Shown here: positions 29,454-38,621 of the stretch, piece after piece | Layout: every line of letters begins with the position of its first letter | How positions within the stretch are numbered: the first letter of the stretch is position 1 | Source: Chryseosolibacter sp964493505 | GTDB lineage: Bacteria > Bacteroidota > Bacteroidia > Cytophagales > Cyclobacteriaceae | Assembly (NCBI GenBank): GCA_964493505.1 | Contig: CAZBNP010000009.1 | Span: 1 to 64,000 of the forward strand | Length of the DNA: 64,000 nucleotides | Direction: 5' to 3' | Made by a program: the position numbers and the translations under genes | The notes under the pieces: generated by a model | The model's database searches: none | The model's input: only the letters and a program-made list of their open reading frames with translations | Told to the model about the DNA's origin: nothing

Positions 29454-29508
29454 TTTTTCGATACACAAGCGTATATTGCACGGTGCTTGTAGACTAACCC
29501 TGTATAAA

Positions 29509-30948
29509 ATGATCCATCGTTGCATCAAAACTGTCGCACTCCTCAGAAATGTATCTCCGTGTGTTTTTTTCTTGCTGGCGGTTGCCGCCATCTCGCCCAC
29601 ATGGGCGCAGACCAGCGAGGGAAAGAGGCCCAACATTCTCTTTATCGCTTCCGACGACCTCAATAACCAAATGGGTACCTACGGGCATCCTTTGGTAAAG
29701 ACGCCAAACCTCGACAGGCTCGCCCGGATGGGCGTCCGCTTCGACCGGGCCTATAACCAGTTTCCGCTGTGCAGTCCGAGTCGCGTCTCAGTACTAACGG
29801 GGCTGCGACCCGACACAACGCGCGTGTTCGATTTAAAAACAGTGTTTCGCGACAATATCCCGACCGTTACGACGATACCGGAGTTCTTCAAGAATAACGG
29901 ATATTTTTCAGCACGTGTGGGTAAAATATTTCACTTCGGTGTTCCCGGGGGAATTGGCACTGATGGCCTTGATGACCCGCAATCATGGAACCTCGTGATC
30001 AACCCGTCGGGAAGAGACAAAAAGGAAGAGCACTTGCTGACCAACTACACCCCTCAGCGGGGACTTGGAAGTTCGCTGTCATTCCTCGAAGCGGAAGGAA
30101 CGGACGAGGAACAAACCGATGGTATCGTAGCCAGCGAGGCGATCCGCCTGCTCGGAGAATACAAAGACAAACCGTTTTTCATCGCGGCGGGATTCTATCG
30201 GCCTCATTGCCCGTATATCGCGCCGAAGAAATATTTCGACATGTATCCGCTGGAGAGTATCGTACTTCCTAAAGAGCCGGAAGAACACTTCAAAGACATT
30301 CCCAAAATCGCATTCTTTACAAACCCGCTTTACTGGGGGCTAGATGAGCACCAACGAAAGGAAGTGATCAGAGCCTACTATGCGTCGGTCACGTTTATGG
30401 ATGCGCAGGTAGGCAGGTTGCTTGACGCATTAGACGAACAGGGACTCACTGACAATACAATCATTGTATTCTGGAGTGATCACGGCTACCACCTCACCGA
30501 GCACGGACAATGGAAGAAGCAAAGTCTGTTTGAGGAAGTAGCGCGTGTTCCTTTTCTGCTCGCCGCTCCATCGGCGAAAGGTAACGGAAAGGCTACTGAG
30601 CGCATTGTGGAACTCATCGATATCTATCCGACATTGGCAAGTCTTTGTGGATTGAAACCGCCGGCCTACATTCATGGCAACGATCTGACGCCTCTGCTAA
30701 ACAATCCGAAAGTGAAATGGGATTACCCAGCGTACACGCAGCTCGTTCGCTCGCGCACGATCATAGGGCGAAGCGTGCGCACCGATCGTTGGCGATACAC
30801 CGAATGGGACAAGGGAAAGGAGGGAGCACAACTTTACGACCACCGGAAGGATCCACACGAATACAGGAATCTCGCTGATGATCCGCGTTTTGCGAAAAAA
30901 CGGCGCGAGTTGAGTTCGCTGCTGAATGCACCAGTAAAGGAACAGTAG
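29509..30948 (+). CDS. S1 sulfatase (iduronate-2-sulfatase-like)
   Basis: Secreted sulfatase, last gene of the second PUL. The ATG at 29509 opens a signal peptide ending at TWAQ. IASDDLNNQMG carries the metal Asp pair, and LCSPSR holds the formylglycine Cys (C88). RPHCPYIAPKKYFDMYP, SDHGYHLTEHGQWKKQSLFEE and YDHRKDPHEYRNLADD place it with the preceding gene in the iduronate-2-sulfatase-like group. The two differ throughout, so they are old paralogues likely cutting different sulfate positions. The gap to the previous gene is 55 bp. It converges with the metal-efflux operon. Confidence 0.9.
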   Translation: MIHRCIKTVALLRNVSPCVFFLLAVAAISPTWAQTSEGKRPNILFIASDDLNNQMGTYGHPLVKTPNLDRLARMGVRFDRAYNQFPLCSPSRVSVLTGLRPDTTRVFDLKTVFRDNIPTVTTIPEFFKNNGYFSARVGKIFHFGVPGGIGTDGLDDPQSWNLVINPSGRDKKEEHLLTNYTPQRGLGSSLSFLEAEGTDEEQTDGIVASEAIRLLGEYKDKPFFIAAGFYRPHCPYIAPKKYFDMYPLESIVLPKEPEEHFKDIPKIAFFTNPLYWGLDEHQRKEVIRAYYASVTFMDAQVGRLLDALDEQGLTDNTIIVFWSDHGYHLTEHGQWKKQSLFEEVARVPFLLAAPSAKGNGKATERIVELIDIYPTLASLCGLKPPAYIHGNDLTPLLNNPKVKWDYPAYTQLVRSRTIIGRSVRTDRWRYTEWDKGKEGAQLYDHRKDPHEYRNLADDPRFAKKRRELSSLLNAPVKEQ

Positions 30949-30977
30949 CGCATCTGCTCCGCGCTCCTCACCTGGAC

Positions 30978-31619
30978 CTATTTCAGCTTTTCGCGTACTA
31001 CGCCGCAACGAAGCATCTTGTCGCCGAAGTATGGGTTGCTGACGCTCTCCTTATCGCTGAGCCAGTACCCGCCCTGGTCGTTGAATGCCATAGGGCAGTA
31101 TGTGTAATACACCTCCTCGCCACTGAGACCGAAAGCTTTCACACTCTGGTAGAGGTTGTCGGACAATGTGCTGAAGGCCGTCCGTTGTGCTTCGATATCA
31201 CTGCCCGCCTGGATATCTTTTAGTGATGATCCCATTCTTTCAACGTAGGCCAACCAGTCGTTTTGCGCTGCTCCGCTAACCAGTGCCCTGTCTACGCTAA
31301 CCAATGCGCCGGAAGTTTCTGCAGCTGCCTGCTGAGCTTCTGTTGCATCGGATGCAACAAGCGCTTCCTGGAGTCCCACGTACGCCGTGAAGACCGCCGA
31401 CAACTGTTCCCTGAATTTGCTATCCACCTCGAATTGGGGTTTCGTCGCATTCATGGATGCCATGTCTGTTGAATGGTTATGATCAGAATGATTGTGATCG
31501 CTGTGATCACCGTGCTCCGCGTGAGCGTCACCCTCTTTATGTTTGTCTCCCGCGCAATTCATGAACGAAAAAGCCGCTGCCGCAAGCAACAGCGTGAAAA
31601 ATACCGACCTTGTTTTCAT
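30978..31619 (-). CDS. DUF3347 lipoprotein with His-rich metal-binding arm
   Basis: Periplasmic or outer-membrane-facing lipoprotein: the signal ends in FMNC (C22). Next comes a histidine/aspartate-rich arm with HAEHGDHSDHNHSDHNHS (about residues 33-50), a likely Cu or Zn binder. Residues about 65-170 are helical and typical of DUF3347. The C-terminus has YCPMAFNDQGGYWLS and ends with a CG pair, the Cys-Met pattern found in copper-handling proteins of this family. It is the last gene of the efflux operon and probably delivers metal to, or buffers it for, the CusB-type adaptors. Confidence 0.85.
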   Translation of the reverse strand: MKTRSVFFTLLLAAAAFSFMNCAGDKHKEGDAHAEHGDHSDHNHSDHNHSTDMASMNATKPQFEVDSKFREQLSAVFTAYVGLQEALVASDATEAQQAAAETSGALVSVDRALVSGAAQNDWLAYVERMGSSLKDIQAGSDIEAQRTAFSTLSDNLYQSVKAFGLSGEEVYYTYCPMAFNDQGGYWLSDKESVSNPYFGDKMLRCGVVREKLK

Positions 31620-31686
31620 AGTTGATAGTTAAAATTGATTGGAATTATACACTTTTAAACCCGTTTTTTCAACCTGCCGCTCACGG

Positions 31687-32766
31687 CTACCGCCCACCGC
31701 CCAACTGACTCTCCGAATACAGCAAATACGCGCCAGTCACTGCAATGGTATCGCCTTCAGCCAGTCCTTCGAGGATTTCTACTTCGAAGGCGTTTCCCAC
31801 GCCGGTGGTTACAGCCTGCTCCCGGAATGTATTGTCACCTGATTGAACATATACATGGCTTCCCGTCTGGTCGCGGATCACCGCGTCGATTGGAACGGTG
31901 ACCGCTTCTTCCCGGGCAGGTCTCAACAACACGTGTGCTTGCTGACCGGGTTTGAATCTGCCGCCTGGATTATCCAGCGAAGCGCGTATGATCGCAACCT
32001 GTGAGCCGTTTCTGAACATGGGACTGGTAAATGTTATTACCGCGTCAGTCCAACCGTTAACCGAGCTTTCAACCATCACCCCGATTTTATCCCCCGTTTC
32101 TACCAGCAGCGTTTCTTCGGGATAAACCTCCGCTTCCACCCAAAGCGAACTGACCTCTTCGAGTCTGTACAGGACCGTGCCCTCGCGGATATACGCGCCT
32201 TCAGGCACTTCTATCGCTGTCGCGATGCCGGAAGACGGAGCAAGGAAAGTGACCCCGGATCGTAAATCATCCCGCCTGAGTTTGCTGATCTGCGTCCTCG
32301 TCAATCCATACAAGAGAAGTTTTTTTTCGGCTCTTTCCAGGAAGGGTTTGTGGGTTTCGGGATTGCCTGATAACTCGTATTGATCCTTTGCCAAGAGGTA
32401 TTCTTGCTGCAGGGTAAGAAGCTCTTCACTGTATAGCACATACAACGGCTGGCCCGACTTTATGTTTTCACCAGTTTCCTTGACATACAGTTTTTCAATT
32501 CTGCCCCCGACCCGGCTGCTGAGAACCGTGCTTTTGTTTTCGTCGGCAACGAGCCTGGCGCTGATTACAATTTCCTGGCTTATCAACTTCTTCACTACTC
32601 GTGCTGTCGAGATGTTGGCGAGTTTCATTTGGCGATCGCTAAGCATCAGACCGTGTGGTTTTCGTTCTTTTGTTGTTACAACATGATCGTGCTCCCGGTG
32701 ATCTGTCGGCGCCGAACATGCGAATACAATGAGCCACCCGAAAATGAATATACTGATTGCTTTCAT
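31687..32766 (-). CDS. CusB-type RND efflux periplasmic adaptor (second copy)
   Basis: Membrane-fusion protein linking the RND pump to the outer-membrane channel. The ATG at 32766 gives a lipoprotein signal ending in VFAC and leaves a 1-bp gap to the upstream adaptor gene. Blocks in order: HREHDH metal-type patch, beta-barrel/lipoyl halves (VGGRIEKLYVKETGENIKSGQPLYVLYS), alpha-hairpin, lipoyl return (FLAPSSGIATAIEVPEGAYIREG), barrel and membrane-proximal domain. It lacks the CPMHP heavy-metal domain found in its neighbour. Two adaptors in one operon suggest a hetero-adaptor pump or sequential recruitment. Confidence 0.9.
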   Translation of the reverse strand: MKAISIFIFGWLIVFACSAPTDHREHDHVVTTKERKPHGLMLSDRQMKLANISTARVVKKLISQEIVISARLVADENKSTVLSSRVGGRIEKLYVKETGENIKSGQPLYVLYSEELLTLQQEYLLAKDQYELSGNPETHKPFLERAEKKLLLYGLTRTQISKLRRDDLRSGVTFLAPSSGIATAIEVPEGAYIREGTVLYRLEEVSSLWVEAEVYPEETLLVETGDKIGVMVESSVNGWTDAVITFTSPMFRNGSQVAIIRASLDNPGGRFKPGQQAHVLLRPAREEAVTVPIDAVIRDQTGSHVYVQSGDNTFREQAVTTGVGNAFEVEILEGLAEGDTIAVTGAYLLYSESQLGGGR

Positions 32767-32767
32767 A

Positions 32768-34012
32768 TTAGTTGCTTGGTTTGATGAAACTATCACTGTC
32801 GACGAGAAACTGTGCGTTAGAAGCGATTTCATCTGTGGACGCCAGCCCGCTTTCTATAATGACCATGCCGCCGACCGAAAGCCCCGTTGTTACGTTTTTG
32901 GGTTTGAAAAGACCGCGATCGCGAATGAACACCACCTTCCGGAGTCCCAGTGACCAGACGGCTTCCCTCGGAACCCACAGTCCTTCCGCGGAGTGGATTA
33001 AGATACGTGCATTTATCAGCTGGCCTATGAGCAGATCTTTCGAGTGATCAGGGTATACCCTCACCTTTAGGAATTTCTCGCGCTCGTGGTAATACGGCTG
33101 CACAAAGTCGACGGTGAGTAATTGCCTTTCGTGCGTATCAAAAAGCAATTCTGCCTTCTGACCTTTTACTATCCGATCGGCGTATATTCCGGGGAGCTCG
33201 AGGTCGATTCGCAGTGCGTCATTCTTTACAATCGTAAACAGGGTCTCACCCTGCGCAACGTAATCGCCTTCCCGCACAAACGGAGCAGTTGCCTCAGACG
33301 GTTGTGACCCGGGAGCCGGTACGGATTGTCCGGTAATGATGTATCCGGAGTAGGCACTATAGACCGCAACAATGTTGGTCGCTTCCCCGCGACGGATTAC
33401 CGCGTCGATTTGGGAGCCGGACATCCCCAGCAGCTGCAGTTTTTGTTTGGCGGCGTCGATGAGGGATAAATTTTTCGCGTCACGTTCCAGGAGGAAAAGG
33501 AGTTCGCGTTGGGCGGCGACCAGTTCCGGACTGTAGATCTCCGCGATTTTCTGTCCTTTCGCGATTTGCTGGAAAGCGTATCGGATATAGACCTTCTCCA
33601 GGCGCCCGCCAACACGGGCCGGCAGTGTATAGATCTCACGTGTATTATAGGTCACAACGCCGGCAGCTGACACTTCAAGCGGAACCGATTTGTATTCTCC
33701 CTTGACGACACGGAGACGGGCAACCACCGCATCAGCGGGTGATTCCAGCAGTGCTGCTACATCGGCGGGAATTTCCATGTTGTCGCCTTGCCGTGATTTG
33801 CGAACCAGGTCCATACCACAGACCGGACATGTTCCCGGCTCATCTGACACTACCGTCGGATGCATCGGACACGTATAGGTGGCCGGATCGTGAGACAGGC
33901 TATTGTTGGTACAGGCGCCTACCAGGATGAATAGTACGGCGCCAGTGAGCAGGCAACGCATGCCGTATTGCGCGGCCTGGATGTCGAGTGCTTTGTGTCT
34001 GTGTATGTTCAT
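32768..34012 (-). CDS. CusB-type adaptor with heavy-metal-binding domain
   Basis: Efflux adaptor. The start at 34012 lies 10 bp after the TolC stop; ATG 33961 is the alternative nearest the signal ending in LVGAC. Directly after the lipobox is a heavy-metal-binding domain of the YHS-like type, TCPMHPTVVSDEPGTCPVCG then MDLV (Cys-Pro-Met-His and Cys-Pro-x-Cys ligands). The usual lipoyl, hairpin and barrel parts follow (VGGRLEKVYIRYAFQQIAKG; GYIITGQSVPAPG; VPREAVWSLGLRKVVFI). In CusB-type systems this end passes Cu(I)/Ag(I) to the pump; the exact metal here is inferred. Confidence 0.92.
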   Translation of the reverse strand: MNIHRHKALDIQAAQYGMRCLLTGAVLFILVGACTNNSLSHDPATYTCPMHPTVVSDEPGTCPVCGMDLVRKSRQGDNMEIPADVAALLESPADAVVARLRVVKGEYKSVPLEVSAAGVVTYNTREIYTLPARVGGRLEKVYIRYAFQQIAKGQKIAEIYSPELVAAQRELLFLLERDAKNLSLIDAAKQKLQLLGMSGSQIDAVIRRGEATNIVAVYSAYSGYIITGQSVPAPGSQPSEATAPFVREGDYVAQGETLFTIVKNDALRIDLELPGIYADRIVKGQKAELLFDTHERQLLTVDFVQPYYHEREKFLKVRVYPDHSKDLLIGQLINARILIHSAEGLWVPREAVWSLGLRKVVFIRDRGLFKPKNVTTGLSVGGMVIIESGLASTDEIASNAQFLVDSDSFIKPSN

Positions 34013-34022
34013 CGCAGGGATC

Positions 34023-35288
34023 CTATTTTTCAACTTCCTTCTCATATAGGGCTATCATCGTGTAGTATTCGCCGAGCTTCTCGATATATTCGATCTCCGC
34101 GGCGTTGATCGCTTCCCATCCGTCGACGACAACGGGAAGCTGCTCGCGATTCTCTTCATAGCCCAGCATCAGGGTCTGGTAGTTTTTCCGCAGCGCCGGG
34201 ATGATCTTCGCCCGGTAATTCTCGAGTTGCGTTTCGGCGCGCGCGATTCTGTCGGCCATACCAGCCAGGGTGCCACGCATCGTCACCAGTATTGCCTCAC
34301 GTTCTTTTCGCAGGGCTTCAATTTCATGCTGAATTCCCTTTGCTTCAGCCTTGTACATGCGCGAGGACCAGGGTGCAATCGGAATGGAGATCATCGCCAT
34401 GGCGCTGAATTGATTCGGCATGTTGCCGATTGATTGCATGTGATCAAATCTGATCGTAAAGTCGGGTTTGGCTTTTAGTCCCTCCACACGCTGCCTGAGT
34501 TTCATGGTCTCTATTGTCGCGTCGATCTGTTTGAGGTCGCTTCGTCTCGTTCCCGGTACAGTAGTATCGTATAGGGTATACAACCGCTCGAACGAGACGA
34601 AGGTGGTGGTGTCGACTTCGATTGAATCGGACGGGGCGAGGTTCATCAAGGATTTGAGCCGATAGCGCTTTTCGTCTATCTCACCCAGTGTCATCAACTG
34701 AAGATTTTCTATTTCCGCTGTTCGTGCCTCCGCCTTGTATATGCTTCCCAGACTACCTTGACTATACGGATAGCGAATCCGCGCCAGCCTGACGAGGAGT
34801 TCTATTACCTGGGAGCTTTCTTTCAGTACGCGGAGTTTTTTTTCTGCCACGAGCCATTGATAGTAGAGCAACTTCGCCTCCATCCGTAGATTGTTGAACG
34901 CTATTGCGCGGTTTTGTATTTCAACGGCTCCACGCGACCGTATGTAACGCGCGTTTGCCTTCAACTTCGCCGGGTTGGGAATACCCTGCTCGATGGAGAT
35001 CATCCACGCGCCTTCCTGTGACGGCATCGTTTCAGCAGAGCTGTACGGCGTCATAAAGGGTCCTACGCCTGCCATCGGAGCCATCCATGCTGACGCGCCT
35101 TCCGCATAGGCGCGGAACGCCTCGGCTTTGTTCTCGTATTCCTGAAGCGCAGGGTTGTTTCTGTCTATCGCCGCGAGTACGCTGTCGAGGGTGACGACCT
35201 GACTATGGCCGGTACTCCATAGCATGGCGAGCGGCAGAGCGATCCACAACCGACTGCGTTTTACGTCTTTAATGATGTCCGTTTTCAT
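34023..35288 (-). CDS. TolC/CusC-type outer-membrane efflux protein
   Basis: Outer-membrane channel subunit of the RND pump. A signal peptide (LWIALPLAMLWSTGHSQ) is followed by the duplicated coiled-coil/beta architecture of TolC: SVLAAIDRNNPALQEYENKAEAFRAYAEG in the first half, and KARPD-like EGLKAKPDFTIRFDH then RIARAETQLENYRAKIIPALRKNYQTLMLGYEENREQ in the second. 421 residues is within the family range. Its first 20 bp overlap the 3' end of the pump gene, which argues for coupled translation. Confidence 0.9.
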   Translation of the reverse strand: MKTDIIKDVKRSRLWIALPLAMLWSTGHSQVVTLDSVLAAIDRNNPALQEYENKAEAFRAYAEGASAWMAPMAGVGPFMTPYSSAETMPSQEGAWMISIEQGIPNPAKLKANARYIRSRGAVEIQNRAIAFNNLRMEAKLLYYQWLVAEKKLRVLKESSQVIELLVRLARIRYPYSQGSLGSIYKAEARTAEIENLQLMTLGEIDEKRYRLKSLMNLAPSDSIEVDTTTFVSFERLYTLYDTTVPGTRRSDLKQIDATIETMKLRQRVEGLKAKPDFTIRFDHMQSIGNMPNQFSAMAMISIPIAPWSSRMYKAEAKGIQHEIEALRKEREAILVTMRGTLAGMADRIARAETQLENYRAKIIPALRKNYQTLMLGYEENREQLPVVVDGWEAINAAEIEYIEKLGEYYTMIALYEKEVEK

Positions 35289-37200
35289 AAACTTCTATTT
35301 TTCCGAGTTTTCTCAGTTCATATTCTTTCGTCATCAGGAATACCAGTGGCGTCACCAGCAGGATATGAGTAGACGACGTCAATACGCCGCCGATCATTGG
35401 CAGTACGATCGGTTGCATCACATCACTGCCGACACCGGTAGCCCACAACACCGGGATAAGTCCGAACAGCGCGACGGATACTGTCATCAGCTTCGGACGA
35501 AGGCGTTTGGCGGCGCCTGCTATCACGTATTCACGGAGGTCATCCCGCGTAATTGCGTCTCGCGAGTTTCCTTTCTCCCTGACCAGTTGCTGCATGGCGT
35601 CGTTGAGATATATGACCATGACAACACCCGTTTCGACGGCTATTCCGAAGAGCGCGATAAATCCGACCGCAACGGCGACTGACAGGCTCGCGCCCCAGAA
35701 ATACACCATAAAGGCACCGCCGATTAACGCAAAGGGAACAGTAATGAGGCTGAAGAACGCTTCCCTGATAGAACCAAAGGCGAGGTAGAGAGAAATGAAG
35801 ATGACCAGCAATACCACCGGGAGGATCGCCGTGAGCGTCTTTTTCCCGCGAAGAAGATTTTCGTATTGACCGCTCCACTCCAGGAAGTATCCATCCGGCA
35901 AGCCGCCGAGGTTGCCTTCAAGTGTAGCGATCGCTTCCTTCACTGTACTTCCGAGATCTCTTTCTCTCACGTTGAACAACACCGCCCCACGCAGCATGGC
36001 ATTTTCGGATGAGATCATCGGGGGTCCGTTTTCGAACCTGATATCGGCGACCTCCGACAGCGGAATAAATCCCATTGCGGAAGTCCTGATCGGGATACGC
36101 CTGAGTTGGTCGATACTACTTCGGTAGTCCTGTGCCAGCCGGACGCTGATCGTGAATCGCTCCCGACCCTCGATAGTCTGCCCGACGGCCGATCCGCCAA
36201 TTGCCGATTCGATGAGTGTATTGATGTCGTCGATACTCAGTCCGTATCGTCCGAGCGCTTCCCGGTCGGCGTCGATCGTCAGGTATTTTCCTCCGGTGAT
36301 CGGTTCGACATACAGGTCTTTTACCCCCGGTACATCTTCTAGCGCGAATTTCACCCGTTCTGAAAGGACTGCGATACTGTCGAGATTCTGTCCGTACACT
36401 TTGATCCCGACATCCGTGCGAATCCCCGTTGCCAGCATGTTGACCCTGTTGATGATCGGTTGTGTCCATCCGTTGACGACGCCCGGGATCTGCAACCGGG
36501 CATCCAGTTCGTTGATGATCTCGCTCTTTGTCATGCCCGTTCTCCACTGCGACTTGGGTTTGAGCATGATGATAGTCTCAATCATATTGACGGGTGAGTT
36601 GTCGGTAGCCGTGCTCGCTCTCCCTGCCTTTCCCAATACCTTGTCTACTTCGGGGAAAGATTTGATGATCTTGTCCTGAACCTGGAGTATTCTTTTTATT
36701 TCATCGTTCGACACGTCCGGCAGAGTAACAGGCATGAAGAGAACGGACTGCTCGTCGAGCGGCGGCATGAATTCCGTGCCGATGCTCATGAGCAAGGGAA
36801 TACTGACAACCAGCGCTAGTATGTTTACCCCGATAGTCGTCTTGCGCCATTTCATGCAGGTGCGGATGATAGGTTCATATACACGTTCGAGGAAATTATT
36901 GAGTGGATTCTTCCTTTCGTTGGCGAAACTCCCTTTCATAAAGAAGGAGATTATCACCGGGGCGAGCGTAACAACCAGGATCGCGTCCACAATCATGATA
37001 AAGGTCTTCGTGAACGCGAGAGGATGAAACAGCTTACCCTCCTGTCCGGTCAGCATGAATACCGGTAGAAAAGATGTTATAATAATCACCGTCGAGAAGA
37101 ACACGCCTCTCGACACCTGTTTGGACGATCGTTCGATGATCTGAAGGCGCTCGGCTTCGTCTATCGCGTTGTAATTCTTTTTGAATAATTTCCTGACCAT
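35269..37200 (-). CDS. cusA: CusA-type RND pump, C-terminal part (split gene)
   Basis: Continuation of the heavy-metal RND transporter encoded by the ORF at 37207-38493. It starts in the cytoplasmic loop after membrane helix 4, with GVFFSTVIIITSFLPVFMLTGQEGKLF and the second half of the first transmembrane domain. The second periplasmic porter domain and the second transmembrane bundle follow (FALIGGAFMVYFWGASLSVAVAVGFIALFGIAVETGVVMVIYLN). The reading frame is the same as that of the upstream part: TAA, two sense codons, then this ATG. It may be made by reinitiation as a separate polypeptide, or the stop may be a mutation or read through. The RNDs of this kind export Cu(I)/Ag(I) or Co/Zn/Cd. 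Confidence 0.85.
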   Translation of the reverse strand: MVRKLFKKNYNAIDEAERLQIIERSSKQVSRGVFFSTVIIITSFLPVFMLTGQEGKLFHPLAFTKTFIMIVDAILVVTLAPVIISFFMKGSFANERKNPLNNFLERVYEPIIRTCMKWRKTTIGVNILALVVSIPLLMSIGTEFMPPLDEQSVLFMPVTLPDVSNDEIKRILQVQDKIIKSFPEVDKVLGKAGRASTATDNSPVNMIETIIMLKPKSQWRTGMTKSEIINELDARLQIPGVVNGWTQPIINRVNMLATGIRTDVGIKVYGQNLDSIAVLSERVKFALEDVPGVKDLYVEPITGGKYLTIDADREALGRYGLSIDDINTLIESAIGGSAVGQTIEGRERFTISVRLAQDYRSSIDQLRRIPIRTSAMGFIPLSEVADIRFENGPPMISSENAMLRGAVLFNVRERDLGSTVKEAIATLEGNLGGLPDGYFLEWSGQYENLLRGKKTLTAILPVVLLVIFISLYLAFGSIREAFFSLITVPFALIGGAFMVYFWGASLSVAVAVGFIALFGIAVETGVVMVIYLNDAMQQLVREKGNSRDAITRDDLREYVIAGAAKRLRPKLMTVSVALFGLIPVLWATGVGSDVMQPIVLPMIGGVLTSSTHILLVTPLVFLMTKEYELRKLGKIEVYENGHH

Positions 37201-37206
37201 ATCCGT

Positions 37207-38493
37207 TTACTTTTCTGTTTCCGGATTAAGTTGCCTGAAACGGGTTGATAAATGCTTGTAAGAGTTTTCAGCCATGATGATGCCGTTGTCGACAATGACG
37301 CCGATAGCCAGTGCGATACCTGTGAGCGACATGATATTGGATGAGATGCCGAAGAGATTCAGCAGGATGAAACTCGTAGCGATAGTGATGGGGATCTGTA
37401 TGATGATACTCGCCGCGCTACGCCAGTGCCAAAGAAACAGGATAACCACCAGCGAGACCACGATCATCTCCTCAATGAGCGTTGTCTTGATTGAGGAAAT
37501 AGACTCGCGGATCAGTTCGCTCCGGTCGTAGACGATGTTGAAGGTCATTCCATCCGGAAGTCCTTTCGCCACTTCCTCCATTTTCTTCTTTACATTTGTG
37601 ATGACGTCGTCCGCGTTTTCGCCGTAGCGCATCACCACGATCCCTCCGACTACTTCTCCTTCGCCGTCGAGATCGAAAATGCCCAGGCGCGCCTCGCCTG
37701 CCATCTGAACGGTACCGAGGTCTTTGATTCGAACGGGCACCGTACTGAGCGTACTTACCGGCAGGTTCTCAATTTCCTCTATCGACTTCAGGTAGCCCGT
37801 GGTCTTGACGATATATCCGATACCGCTCATTTCAAACTTGCGTCCGCCGGATTCGTTATTATTGGTGCGGATGGTTTGGATCACCTCCGGTATGGAGATA
37901 TCATAATAGCTGAGTTTGGTGGGGTCAAGTGTCACCTGATATTGTTTCTGAAATCCGCCAAACGATGCTATCTCGCTTACACCCTCAACATTCTGCAAGG
38001 CGAACTTCACATACCAGTCCTGCAGCGCGCGCTGCTCGCCGAGGTCCATACCGGGTGCGTCGAATGTGTACCACAAAACGTGGCCGACACCCGTACCGTC
38101 AGGTCCCAGGGTTGGGGTGATTCCATCCGGTAGTAGGCGACTGGCATAGTTGAGACGCTCCAACACGCGCTCACGTGCCCAGTAAACATCTGTTTTATCA
38201 TTGAAGATGACGTACACAAAGCTCATCCCGAACATGGACGAAGCCCGTACATAATCTACCTCGGGAAGTCCCTGGAGATTCGTGACCAATGGATAGGTTA
38301 TCTGATCTTCTATGACCTGAGGACTTCTTCCGGTCCACTCAGTAAAGACGATCACCTGGTTTTCAGAAAGGTCCGGTATCGCATCGATCTTATTCTCGCC
38401 GATCGAGTAAAGCCCCGCGGCGAACAGGCCTGTGGCTACCAATGATACCAATAACCTGTTTCGCAGCGAAAAGGAAATCAAACCTTCTATCAT
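37207..38493 (-). CDS. cusA: CusA-type RND pump, N-terminal part (split gene)
   Basis: N-terminal 428 residues of a heavy-metal-type RND pump: first helix IEGLISFSLRNRLLVSLVATGLFA, first porter domain (AIPDLSENQVIVFTEWTGRSPQVIEDQITYPL, RASSMFGMSFVYVIFNDKTDVYWARERVLERL), and helices 2-4 including MSLTGIALAIGVIVDNGIIMAENSYKHL. The Asp of that helix-4 block belongs to the proton relay. Translation then ends at NPETEK and a TAA. Full-length relatives run on in the same frame for about 640 residues, as the next ORF does here. The stop sits in the hydrophilic TM4-TM5 loop, where a break could be tolerated. Confidence 0.85.
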   Translation of the reverse strand: MIEGLISFSLRNRLLVSLVATGLFAAGLYSIGENKIDAIPDLSENQVIVFTEWTGRSPQVIEDQITYPLVTNLQGLPEVDYVRASSMFGMSFVYVIFNDKTDVYWARERVLERLNYASRLLPDGITPTLGPDGTGVGHVLWYTFDAPGMDLGEQRALQDWYVKFALQNVEGVSEIASFGGFQKQYQVTLDPTKLSYYDISIPEVIQTIRTNNNESGGRKFEMSGIGYIVKTTGYLKSIEEIENLPVSTLSTVPVRIKDLGTVQMAGEARLGIFDLDGEGEVVGGIVVMRYGENADDVITNVKKKMEEVAKGLPDGMTFNIVYDRSELIRESISSIKTTLIEEMIVVSLVVILFLWHWRSAASIIIQIPITIATSFILLNLFGISSNIMSLTGIALAIGVIVDNGIIMAENSYKHLSTRFRQLNPETEK

Positions 38494-38621
38494 AACGTGT
38501 TTTGCTTCCGGCCAACGGCAGAAGTCTTATTTTTTCAGAATTTGAAAAATAGGAGATGACAGCGCGACCGGGTCGCTTTTGTCACTGGGCAGGAGTTTAT
38601 CCTGCGACGGAAGATAGTGGG

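Noticed and set aside
35269..38493. Frameshift as the cause of the split CusA
   Set aside because: The two ORFs are in the same reading frame, so only a nonsense codon separates them.
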